From Canna indica (lineage: Eukaryota; Streptophyta; Magnoliopsida; Zingiberales; Cannaceae), in assembly GCA_034359265.1 (NCBI GenBank), contig CP136896.1, positions 69,079,501-69,143,500 of the forward strand: 64,000 nt of DNA, in the 5' to 3' direction. Positions 10,019 to 27,179 of this stretch are shown piece after piece (positions within the stretch are counted from its first letter, which is position 1; each line of letters opens with the position of its first letter). A program made the position numbers and the translations under genes. Under the pieces are notes generated by a model. It searched no databases and had not been told where the DNA came from. It was given only the letters and a program-made list of their open reading frames with translations.

Positions 10019-11700
10019 TGTTGGCTTAAAATTTTCAACCTTGATCTTAATCTCAGTTTTGATGATACCAAATATAGAACTAATGTTTCATTGAGAAAAT
10101 CTTTCAGGTTCCATATCGGCTAGCGCTCGACGTCCCCGATCGGAAAAATCGAAGATATCGAAGAAATCGACAAGGACACTCGTCAGCGCTTGAGATTTTT
10201 TAAGAAGTTAGAGCTTAGGTTTAGGGTATCTAGATATATTGTATATCCTCTTTATGATGAAAAGAACCCTAAAACCAAACCCAAAATATGAAAATCCGAA
10301 AATCGCCCTGAATTCACTAAGCCTAGGAAGCTCCTTGGATGGCTATATGACCTAGACTTTTACTTGACATAAAAAATGACGGTAATTATTCCTTGGGTAT
10401 AAATTAGATGACGAGGTATTTTTAGAGATTTTTTGGAAGTCTTTAGCCTAATCATATTTGACCCAAAATATTAGAAAATTTTTGTTTTCTAAAAATTTGT
10501 ACTAGACCCCAATAACTAGATTTTGATTCTTAAGGATTTTAATTTTTTAGATATTTTTATTGAATCCAAATGGGAGGTAATCCTTATATAATATTTATAT
10601 TTTAAAGTTATTAACTTAAAGTTCATAAATGTTATATAAGTATACTTAGTGAAGATGGGACCAGAAAATGAACAAAAAAAACCAAACTGCCCAATCCAGT
10701 CTAGGTTCGGTCGACCGAAGTGTGTAAAAAATCGACAGTGCGTTCGTCGATCGACCAATCGGTCGACCGGATTGAGGATCGCATAATCGCGCCTCTTGCT
10801 TAACTGCATCGGTCGACCAGATTTGGGATCAATGATGGCGCGATTCATTCGGTCGACCAAACAACACGAATAATACACAAAAGGTGCAGCGATCGCGGGT
10901 GGTCGATCGGTCGGTCGACCGACGATCGACCGGCATGCAACCGAACGGCGAAAATAGCTAGTTTTCCGTCCGTTGACGCGCTGTTTCCTTCATTGGATCA
11001 CTCTAAAAACTTCATTGAGTCATTCTTGATCATTCTAAAGCCTTTCTTGCGTCATCCTTTTGATAACCCTAGTTTCCAAGATACACACCTTGATTTAACC
11101 TTCAAGATTTATTGATTCATCATCTCAAGGCATCAAGAGGAACTAGGAGTTGTGTTTGGAGCTAAGTATTTGTTGTAGTATTTATTTGCTCTATTACTTG
11201 TATATTTTTGTGATTTCTTTCACTGTATTCAAGCTTGTAAGAAGACCTAGTATTAGGTCTTGTCTGTAAGTGGTATCCTTGATGTAGAAAGTGTAAACAT
11301 AGTGTACTATGATTAGTTGAGTTGTCCCTTAGGTTGAGGTGGAAGAGTGCTCTCGATAAGAAGATGGAGACTTCCGGGTGTGGAAGTGCCTTAGTTGAGA
11401 GTGAGACTCTTCGAGTCAAAGTCCTTTGTGTGAGGGAAACATCATTAATCTAGTAAACTTAGTTTGGAAATCCTAAGCATGGTGCTTAGGTAGTGGAGTA
11501 GGCATTGGGGCCGAACCACTATAAATTCTTGTGTTTGCATTAATATTCTGTCTGTGCTTAATTATTTATTATTGCTTCCACATTTAGTCACTCAACTTAT
11601 AATTTGCCTAAGTAATCAAAGAAACGATTAAAATTGGATTTAGGCTAATTGATTAGTAAACATACTATTCCCCCCTATAGTGTAGCCATTTCACCCAACA
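10019..11700 (+). mobile_element. Copia (Sirevirus-like) LTR, ~1.68 kb
   Basis: Begins TGTTGGCTTAAAA and ends ...TCACCCAACA, so the termini are the TGTTGG/CCAACA inverted hexamer. A polypurine tract abuts it on the left, as for a 3' LTR. A primer-binding site (TTGTATCAGAGC, 11704-11715) abuts it on the right, as for a 5' LTR. Near 11490-11545 it carries the Copia U5 signature 'gtggagtaggcattggggcc' followed by 'gaaccactataaattcttgtg'. The first ~390 bp recur in inverse orientation at 11941-12346. A cluster of palindromes lies at 10706-10922. Confidence 0.75.
10706..10922. repeat. Cluster of GGTCGACC palindromes in the LTR
   Basis: Five GGTCGACC cores occur in about 215 bp. One is a perfect 14-bp palindrome TTCGGTCGACCGAA (10706-10719) and another is TCGGTCGACCGA (10911-10922). 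Related GTCGATCG and CGATCGACC words lie between them. The block is CpG-rich inside an AT-rich LTR. Its role is unknown; it could be a repeated enhancer or factor-binding array in U3. Confidence 0.75.
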
Positions 11701-11761
11701 ATTTGTATCAGAGCCTGGGTCTCGGGTTTGAGTCTCGGCTGGCGATTGTTGAGTGGGAGAT
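11701..11761 (+). mobile_element. TRIM-like internal region: PBS to polypurine tract
   Basis: Sixty-one bases holding a tRNA-Met-type primer site (TTGTATCAGAGC) and, at the other end, a purine tract GAGTGGGAGA just before TGTTGGCG. This is the minimal internal domain expected of a TRIM. Confidence 0.6.
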
Positions 11762-11940
11762 TGTTGGCGTGTAGGCCTGGCGAGCCGAGTCATCAATCAC
11801 CTCGTGGCGTGTAGGCCTAGCGGACCGAGTCACACTCGAACGCCGAGGGCACTCAGGTCTGTTTCGGTATAAGGTGAAGGTACACCCTTCCCTCACACCA
11901 ATTGGTTTGGGGGTCGTTGGTTAGCGTCGGAGTCCTGGGA
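11762..11940 (+). mobile_element. Right short LTR of TRIM-like family
   Basis: The direct-repeat partner of 4100-4238, beginning TGTTGGCGTGTAGGCC and ending GGAGTCCTGGGA. It contains an internal duplication of GGCGTGTAGGCCT...GCGG that the left copy lacks. The five bases after it (GCATC) resemble but do not equal those before the left copy (GCGTG), so the target-site duplication is uncertain. Confidence 0.65.
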
Positions 11941-12346
11941 GCATCTAATTTTTACCCAATGAATAATTACCGTCATTTTTTATGTCAAGTAAAAGTCTAG
12001 GTCATATAGCCCTCCAAGGAGCTCCCTAGGCTTAGTGAATTCATGGCGGTTTTCGAATTTTCATATTTTGGATTTCGGGTTTGGTTTTAGGATTGTTTGC
12101 ATCATAAAGAGGATATACAACATATCTAGACACCCTAAACATAAACTCTAACTTCTTGAAGAATCTCTACCGCCAACGAGCGTCCTTGTCGATTTCTCTG
12201 ATATCTTTGATTTTTTCGATCGGGGACATCGAGCGCTAGCCGATATGGAACCTGAAAGATTTTTTCAATGAAACATTACTTTCATGTTTGTTATCATCAA
12301 AATCGAGATTAAGACTCAGGTTGAAAACCTTAAGCCAACAACGTGG
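11941..12346 (-). mobile_element. Inverted fragment of the same Copia LTR
   Basis: Reverse complement of about 10019-10411, including TGTTGGCTTAAGG at 12346 and the phrase 'ggcttagtgaattca' in inverse sense. Identity is high but with scattered changes. It stops at TTAGATG, where the intact LTR continues. It abuts the right TRIM-like LTR directly. Confidence 0.75.
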
Positions 12347-12349
12347 ACA

Positions 12350-12445
12350 AGTTAAATGACGATCCTTTAAACTATATGGACTAAAACCAAAATTCGAGTA
12401 AACTATGAAGACTAAAATTATGATTTTTACTATATTTGGAGAAGA
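12350..12445. repeat. Right arm of the distant inverted repeat
   Basis: Imperfect reverse complement of about 3909-4060 ('ctatgaagactaaaattatg' against 'ttttagtcatcatagttta'). See the left arm. Confidence 0.45.
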
Positions 12446-12483
12446 ATGATCGAGAAGAAAAAAAATTATTTCTTTTCAAAATT

Positions 12484-12560
12484 CAATTAAGTCAAATCGG
12501 CTACCTAAGGATGTCTGAATCAATTATAATCATCCACTCTACCAACTGAGCTAAGGTCGG
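12484..12560 (-). pseudogene. tRNA-Tyr-derived pseudogene
   Basis: On the minus strand the sequence starts CCGACCTTAGCTCAGTTGGT, identical to the 5' half of plant nuclear tRNA-Tyr. It continues through a D-arm and an anticodon arm with transition-type changes (AGTGGATGATTATAAT instead of AGCGGAGGACTGTAGT). A short intron-like insert and a recognisable CATCCTTAGGT variable-region segment follow. The T arm and 3' acceptor strand are decayed, so it cannot fold into a working tRNA. It could be a dead tRNA gene or the head of a tRNA-derived SINE. Confidence 0.65.
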
Positions 12561-12640
12561 CATATCAAGTGTCGGAGAATTAAATTTTTATACGAGCCTT
12601 GTACGTATCTAATATTCATATACCTACTTTGCAGATTGTG

Positions 12641-12678
12641 CAGTCGTTCTACTTGGTAGAGCAAAGGACTATAGTAGG
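12641..12678 (+). pseudogene. Second tRNA-Tyr-like fragment, opposite strand
   Basis: TTGGTAGAGCAAAGGACTAT plus AGTAGG resembles the D-stem to anticodon-loop region of tRNA-Tyr (TTGGTAGAGCGGAGGACTGTAG). Only about 38 bp are recognisable. It lies about 80 bp from the other fragment, in the opposite orientation. Confidence 0.4.
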
Positions 12679-12699
12679 TATACCTAATATTTGTATCTG

Positions 12700-14020
12700 A
12701 TACAAATATATGAATAGTAATTGTACGACAAATATAGGTATACGAATAATAGATTATGCTTAACATTCTAATATGAATATTTATTTTCCGACGAATATAA
12801 GTATACGAATATTAGATACGACTTCACAATATTATATACAAATATTAGGCTTATCATAATTTACCTAATATAAAAAAATCATATTATTAGTCATCATAAT
12901 TTATTCGGATTTTGATTTTAGTCTTTCTCTCTTTAAGAGTATTTTTGTTATAGGTTAAATTTCATTTTTCAATTTAAATTTACTTTCCATTCAAAATAGT
13001 TGAAAACCTAACCAATAGAAACGAAATAAAAGTATAAATTATATAAAAATAATGAAAACACTACAAATAGAAACGAATTATAGAAAAATAAATAAATTAT
13101 CGTTTGATGAAATTTTCGTAGAAAACTTAAATTTGGATTTTATATTAAAATTAAAAAATTTCCATAGCAAGAAGTTAAATCAGATTCGAATACCACGATT
13201 CATCAAAAAAAAAAGAAAAAAAGATTCGAATACCACGAACCACCACGTGTACAAGCTGTATAGTTGTTAATTTAGGTAGTCAAATGATTCTTCTTCACAA
13301 ATAGATAAATTAATTCACATATTTGAAAAATAAAAAAATGTTATACGCTCATGCCAAAGCTTTGACTTCTACTAATCTTCAACATATATTTCTTAAAAAA
13401 ACGAAAAAAAAACAAAATACTACAATATCTAGATATAATTTTGATGTGAAACTTCCTAAATGCATGAGAAAAAAAATTCAAAGTCAAATATATTGAACGT
13501 TCTTACGAGGAATGGACCTCCTAATGAATCCAAATTGGACACTGATTTGGACAACCCGATTAGGAACATCCGGATATTCAAATGAGAAATTCCAATGTGG
13601 TCATTAATTTCATCTGACGTGGATCCGACGTCATATAAGTCATGGTCAAAATGTTGACATTTAATTTAATTCAATTCTTCCCAACTTTATTTGAAAATCC
13701 AAGTGCTCAGACTGTTTTAAATTCGATTTTATATCGGACAAGGATTTATTATTTTATCATGTGAACTTTAAAATAGATTAATTATATAAAAGATGGAATA
13801 AAATATTTTTTAGGTAAATGAGCTTTTATTATTTTATTCTATATACATTAAATATGCAATTGCTTTACCATCCCCCAGTTTTATTTATCGGTAAGCTTGC
13901 TTTGCTCACATGGTATGATTAATTATCTGTCAAAATTGTACATGTAATCCGATGTTTATCCATTACATACACACGAACGCATTTGGATTTCTCAAGGGTA
14001 ATTTGGGAAAGTAAACGTGT
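12700..14020. other. AT-rich spacer upstream of hexokinase
   Basis: Contains short repeated 'tatacgaatatt' words (12680-12830). One open frame (13052-13270) has an unusual lysine-rich composition and no recognisable domain. No supported gene. Confidence 0.5.
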
Positions 14021-14028
14021 ACAAAAAG

Positions 14029-14042
14029 TATATATTTATATA
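14029..14042 (+). promoter_or_regulatory. Candidate TATA box of the hexokinase gene
   Basis: TATATATTTATATA lies about 365 bp before the ATG, ahead of a pyrimidine-rich leader (14090-14240). It is placed by position and base composition only. Confidence 0.4.
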
Positions 14043-14385
14043 ACTACCTATTATAATGGATAAATATTGATATTTTACTATAATTTGCAGTATTTTTTTC
14101 TTCTATCTTTTTCGCCGTTGATTTCTCTATCTTCCAAAATAAAAACCCATTTTCCAATCCAAAATTCGGCAGTCTCACGCCAGACTTCAAGATCTCTCCT
14201 TTCTCCGTCTGCTCGATCGCAACCGAGGAGCGAGGAAGGAGCTGCCGATCCCTCCAAAATCCTCTCTTGTTAATTGCTATCGCGATCTCTTTTGGCACCC
14301 AAAGGAAGGATCTTGGAAGACGGCGCTGCAACCCTAGTTCTTGGACCGGCTGTGAGGTCTGCGGGTGCTCGTGCGATCGGCTTGA

Positions 14386-20769
<6,384 letters not shown>

Positions 20770-21454
20770 AGGGTATCTAATACAGGCTAAGTTAATCCAT
20801 AGCCTCAATGCAAAATCCTTTAAACTTTGTATCCTTTTATATTTTATGTGAAGGAATTGTTAATTTAACCTTCAAGATAGCATATAATAGTAGAGGAAAT
20901 GAGGCGGGTCGCCTCACTGAAGAAATTCAGAAGTCTTATGTGGAGGATGATGCGTTAATCCTGCCCGTCCTTTACATCCCGCAATCGGCACTGCGATGTC
21001 CTTTTTTCTTTATGCTCTTTCCCCTCACTGCTATTTTCTATTCACTGTTGGCAAATAAATTGAGGGGATTCAATGACCTTTTGGATTATGTTGATGGGTC
21101 ATGTCTCTGTAGCAGCTGTTTGCTCTGGCAGAAAATTTTCTTGTAACTGTGTTCATTTCAATGATTTCCTTCTACTTTGAATTCCATGTTGGCCATGTTC
21201 TATTTCTATTGTGTCCTCATGCTTGACATGAAACATTGTGACAATTTGGAATCTTAATCCTATTGTAGGTTAGTATGTTGTGAGCTTCTTGTCTATGTTT
21301 ACGAATACTTGGATCTGTTTACCATGGAATTAATCTCGAATAAATAGGTCGTAATTGGGTGAAAATATTTAGTTGTACATGGATCGCTTGAATAAACTAT
21401 ACTCATATTAACTCAAACTGTTTGAAATTTGAATAAAATGGACCAATTTGCAAT
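20770..21454 (+). other. Hexokinase 3' flank
   Basis: Presumed 3' UTR and convergent intergenic DNA. An open frame at 20808-21146 has no recognisable domain and probably lies in the UTR. Confidence 0.5.
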
Positions 21455-21890
21455 GGTGGATAGAGTAGTTCATTCATTAATCCTGTTTGTTAACTCTTTT
21501 TGTCTGAATTTTTTCTTTGAAGTGGTGATATTTACAGCGGTTTATTCTCCTATTTTTGAAATAGAGAAAAAAATAAAATGCCTCAAAATAAATCCTCTGC
21601 TTCATCCGCAAGAGCGGTGCCACATCAAAGAAAAGGTGGATAGAGTAGTTCATTCATTAATCCTCTTTCTTAACTCTTTTTATCTGAATCTTTTCTTTGA
21701 CAGTGGTAATATTTACAGCGGTTTGTTCTCCTTTTAGTAGTCCTAATTTTATGAAACAGAAAAAAAAAAAAAAAAGAGTAAAAGGCCTCAAAATAACAAT
21801 CTAAATCCTCTGCTTCAGACATTGCAATCGTCGCCATCGGGCGACTTATTTCTTCGGCTACCGGACTTCATACGCAAGAGCGGTGCCACG
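21455..21890. repeat. Partial tandem duplication of the LRR-kinase 3' end
   Basis: GGTGGATAGAGTAGTTCATT begins at 21455 and again at 21635, 180 bp apart, and the following ~95 bp match closely. The left copy then carries a shortened version of the kinase 3' end: 'aaatcctctgcttcat' is joined directly to 'cgcaagagcggtgccac'. In the right copy these are separated by about 55 bp that hold the stop codon and last codons. The left copy is therefore a deletion derivative of the functional end. Confidence 0.8.
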
Positions 21891-24800
21891 CCGCGGTTCA
21901 CGGCGCAATTAGATTTGCAGTCGTCTCCTCCTCCACTCGCGTGATTGCAGCGCTGCTGCAAGATTTGGAGCACGTCCTTCATGGAAGGCCTTCTCGAAGG
22001 CAGCGTCTCCGTGCAGAGCAGACCCAACTTGAACACCCTCACGATATCATCAATGCAGGGCGAGTCTTTTATCGCCGGGTCGATGGCGTCGCTCAGCTCC
22101 GCGTTCTCCTGCAGCTGCCGCCACGCCCACTCCGCCAGGTTGCATTGCTCCCCGTCGTTGTTCGCTTCTCTTCCCGTCGTCAGCTCCAGGAGAACAACGC
22201 CGAAGCTGTACACGTCCACTTTCTCGTTCAATCTCCTCGTGTATCCACACTCTGTGTAACAAAACAATATCCGAGCTATTAATTTGGCCGTCCTCTTGAT
22301 ATTTGATCATTACGATGAATAATTGTTATAATTATAATGAGATATATATTTCATCGATGAGCTCGCAATTTTCTAATAACAGAGAACAGAGGGGAGTGAT
22401 TGAGTTTGTTTTTACCTGGAGCCATGTAGCCAAAGGACCCGGCTATGGCCGACACCGAGTCGGGCTCGCCCCGAACCAGCATAGCCAGACCGAAATCGGC
22501 GATCTGGGCGTTGAACTCGGAATCCAGCAATATGTTACTGCTCTTCACGTCTCGGTGTATCACCGGCGGCGAGCACTGATGGTGCATGTAATACAACCCT
22601 CTCGCCGATCCAATGGCAATCTCCAGCCTCTTCTCCCAATCCAATGGTGAGCTCGGTTCCACGGCCGCGTACGTAGACCGCTTACCATGTAGCCAGCGGT
22701 CCAAGCTCCCGTTCTCCATGTACTCGTATACCAACAGCTTGGCGTCTGCACCAGAGATGCAGCACAGCAGTTTGACGACGTTCTTGTGCTTGATGGATCC
22801 CAAGATCTCCACCTCTGCTTGGAATCCCTTCTCCAGCTTGCTGTTGAGCTTCCTGCTGCTCCAAATCTTCTTCACGGCCACGACCTCGCCGGCGCGGTCT
22901 CCGAGGGCGACCTTGTAGACCTTGCCAGCGCCGCCGGCGCCGACGACGTTCTCTTCTTTCATGCCGCGGAGGATGCTCGACTCCGTGAAGTCCACCGACT
23001 GGAACGAGGTCAGCTTCCAGTCCGCAGGGTCATCGCCCTTCTTTCTCCGGTGGTCCCTATACACGCAGGCAGCGAACGCCACCGCCATCAGGAACACGAT
23101 CGCGCCGAGGACGAAGAAGAGGATGCGGAGGCCGCGAGCGAGCCCGTGGGAGCCGCCCGACCCGGAGCGGCATTTTGCCACTTGGAGGAGGGAATTGAAG
23201 GCACAGAGGCCGGGGTTTGAGAGGAAGCTGTAGTCGTAGGCCGGGCTCTGTAATCCCGCCGGAATTTCTCCGGAGAGGTGGTTTGAAGAGAGGTTCAAGT
23301 AGCTTAACTTGAGGTTGTCCATCGCCGACGGAATCGGGCCGGAGAGCTCGTTCGATGAAAGGTCGAGTGAGTTCAGCACAGTCAGAGACCCGATCGAGTT
23401 CGGGATGTCTCCGGTAAGCTGGTTGTAGCTGAGATTGAGCGTCGTGAGCGACTTCAACAGCGACAAATCCGATGGGATTCTTCCGGTGATTTTATTGCCT
23501 CCTAGAGAGAGAGTCTGCAGCTGTGAAAATCCCGCTAGACTTGACGGGAAATCGCCGGAGAAGGAATTGTTGCTCGCCAAGAACACCTGTAGACGACCGG
23601 CTGAGGACGGGATTTGGCCGCCAAATCTGTTGTTTTGGATTTCTAACCGCGTTAAATTCCACGGGAGTTTGTCCGGGAGCACGCCGGTGAGCTCGTTGTC
23701 CCGCATGATCACCGTCGTCAAATAGGTTGCCGACCAAATCCCATCGGGCACCTGACCAAAGAACCGGTTGCCATAGAGCTGAATGTTGTTGAGAGTCAAA
23801 CACTTGCCAAGAGACGGCGGTATCCTTCCGGACATGCTGTTGTTGAAGACCACGATAGAGACCAAATTCCCACCGTTACACAGGCCGTCCGGCAGCTCGC
23901 CGGATATCTTGTTATCGTCGACCTCGACGTTCCATAGCGGAGAGTGCTTGCCCAGTTCAGGAGGTAAGACGCCGCTCAATCTGTTGCCGAACAGCCGAAG
24001 ATCTTCCAAGGACGGCAGAAGGCCGATGCTCGCCGGTATCTTCCCGGATAACTGGTTGTAGTACATGAACAGAACCGACAGATTCTTGAGCTTGCCAAAG
24101 TCTTCCGGGATCGATCCATTGAGCTGATTCATAGACAGATCGATCCCCGCCAAGCTTAGAGCTTCGATCGTCCCATCAATGATGATCGAACCAGACAACT
24201 TATTCTTATATAAATACAAGTATTTCAAGTTTAGTAGCGCCCAGATTCCGGCAGGAATCTCTCCAGTGAGGGAGTTCATCGCCAAATCCAGCTGCTCCAA
24301 CGCTTTTAAGTTTGAGAACGATGATGGAATCTGCCCCGTAAGATTCGTGCTGGTCATCCACATGTAGGTCAGCTTCTTTAAGTTGCCGAACTCGTCCGGA
24401 ATCCTCATTGGAGAGAAGGGGTTGTAAGCAAGATGGAGAATTTGGAGGGTGGAGAGATTGCCGATCTCGGCGGGGAATATTCCATTGAAGAGATTGTTAT
24501 TGAGTCGTAGGTCTTGGACCGCCGGGAGCCGGCCGATGTTGCGTGGGATGTCGCCGATGAAGTTATTGGAGGAGAGATCGAGGTAGGTAATCCGCGGCGA
24601 GAGACGGTCGATATCATCGGGGATCGTGCCGTTGAACCAATTCTGCGAGAGGTTGAGGGACTGGAGAGCGCTGCAGCCGTAGAGGGAGAGGGGAAAGGGA
24701 CTACGGATGTTGTTGTAGCCGAGGTTGAGGATTGTGAGATTCTTGAGGTCGCAGAGTGAGTCGGGGATCGGTTGGACGACCCTGGGCCCGAATTCGCCGT

Positions 24801-25050
24801 AGAGAGCGAGCTCGACGATGGAGCCGCCGGCGCCGCAGATGATGCCGTGCCAGGAGCAGTGAGAGGTGGAGTTGGAGGGGGCGGCGGTGGTGTTGTCGTG
24901 CCACCAGGCGTCGAGCACGGGGTCTCCCCAATCTTGTTTGATCTTGATTAGAATCTGCTTGTCGCTGGTTGATGGGGTTTGCGATGCAACTCTGGAAGAG
25001 GAGAGGAAGAGGAAGAGGAAGGAGAAGGAGAGATGAGATAAGGCCGACAT
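21815..25050 (-). CDS. LRR receptor-like protein kinase (subfamily XI, HSL/HAESA-like), 1023 aa
   Basis: Plasma-membrane receptor kinase, expected to bind a small peptide with its LRR domain and signal through a cytosolic Ser/Thr kinase. Exons on the minus strand: 25050-22416 and 22251-21815, with a 164-bp intron splitting the APE Glu codon (…GYMAP|E…). Residues 1-23 form a signal peptide. An N-terminal LRR cap with CSWHGIIC spans 65-72, and about twenty plant-type LRRs cover 95-600. The membrane segment is about 643-664 (ILFFVLGAIVFLMAVAFAAC). The kinase has the glycine loop GAGGAG 704-709, VAVK Lys727, HRDVK with Asp834, DFG 852-854 and DVYSFGVVLLE in exon 2. All catalytic residues are present and it is an RD kinase. 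The single intron position is typical of subfamily XI. It resembles Arabidopsis HSL3/At5g25930 more than CLV1 by my recollection; the ortholog call is inference. Coding GC is far higher than its surroundings. Confidence 0.92.
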
Positions 25051-25194
25051 TTTTGGCCTGCTGAGACCCGAGTGCCGCGGGAGATGGTGAGCAGTAGAAG
25101 ACAGTGGAAACTGCGTTCACAAATGGATCATCCAATTAGCCGTGTATTTCTACGCAGGGGATTCTTTATTAATTTGGTGCAATTTGGCTTAACT

Positions 25195-25325
25195 TTGACC
25201 ATTCGGTGGAGTGAGTTAATAACTGGGTGCCGAAACCGGTGGTTTTACTTTTATGCCAGGAAAGGAAAAGGAAAAGGCTCGAGGCTGCGTACTCTACTTC
25301 TGCCAGTTAGAGCGGTCAAAGTCAA
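25195..25325 (-). promoter_or_regulatory. W-box cluster upstream of the LRR kinase
   Basis: TTGACTTTGACC on the minus strand (25314-25325) holds two overlapping W-box-type TTGAC cores, and a third TTGACC lies on the plus strand at 25195-25200. All are within 280 bp of the start codon. WRKY binding is a common feature of defence receptor promoters; function here is inferred. Confidence 0.4.
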
Positions 25326-25369
25326 TGCTCAAAATGATGACCTTAAAGCACACGTGAAATAAACGTCAC

Positions 25370-26138
<769 letters not shown>

Positions 26139-26654
26139 AGTCTTCTCTTTTCAATTAGTGTTGTTTTAACTTTATCGTATATCAACTTTTTTTACTTCCT
26201 ACTTTTACTTTTATTTTATAAATTATATAATGTATATTATTTTTACTCCAAATTTTATTTTATTTTTTATTTTAGTTGTACTAATTTATATTATATTTTT
26301 AATAAAAATATTATGTTTATTTATTTATTTATTATATGTTAAAATTAATTTCTCTATCATCTTATTTTAATTTTGAGTTTTTTTACTATTTGGAAAATTG
26401 ATAAATATATTCCGCCATTATAATCATCAAGATGGGCAAATTAACAAATATATTCCGTCTTTTTTATTACACCAAATCTATCACAAATTTTTGAATTTAT
26501 ATCAATTATATTTCATCTTCAGATGTTCGCTGCCATAACCATTAGTTGTTGATTATAACAAATATGAAATGCACCTAAGGGTATCGTGATGATACGAGAT
26601 GAATATAGAATATAAATTTAGTAAAATCATAAAAAAGAAATTTTGATTTTATCG

Positions 26655-27175
26655 AAACTATAAATAGATTTGAGGAATTAGAAAAATCATAATATTTTCG
26701 ATTAAGTCCCCAAATTATTCATCAAATTTCATGAGTCAATTAGTTCACCTAATAAATTCGTTTGTTAAAAAGTCGATTTTGTTTTTTTTTTATTTCCGGT
26801 TTAATCTCAAACCAATTAATTTTTCCATTTCAGTTCAATCTCAAATTATTATTTTTTTATTTTCGATTCAATTTCAAATCAGTTCAACTTAACTTGAACT
26901 TAGTTTTTGCATGAGATATACATGTATCCACATGTTTGAGACTCAATCAAAAATAAATAAAAAAACTAAAACCAGCTTGACATTGACCGAAATGAAAAAA
27001 ATAATTGGTTTGAAATTGAGTCTAAAATTAAAAAATAAAAATAAAAAAAAGACTTCTCAGTAAACTGGTTCATTGGGTGAACCTATTGGGTTAGAAAATT
27101 GAGGAATAATTTGAGATTTTTATTTAAAATATATAATTATCATAATTAATCAAATCTATTTAGGAGTTGACAGAT
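26655..27175. repeat. Imperfect foldback (inverted repeat) element
   Basis: About 26655-26885 pairs, as reverse complement, with about 26950-27175. For example 'ttcatttcagttcaatctcaaattatt' type text on the left matches the complement of 'aataattggtttgaaattgag' on the right, and 'aaatagatttgagg' matches 'caaatctatttagg'. Arms are roughly 75% alike and enclose about 65 bp. It is probably an old MITE or foldback; superfamily unknown. Confidence 0.55.
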
Positions 27176-27179
27176 TTGA

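Noticed and set aside
21941..25135. Many open frames opposite or out of frame with the LRR kinase
   Set aside because: Shadows of a GC-rich coding exon. The minus-strand kinase frame has signal peptide, LRRs, membrane span and all catalytic motifs.
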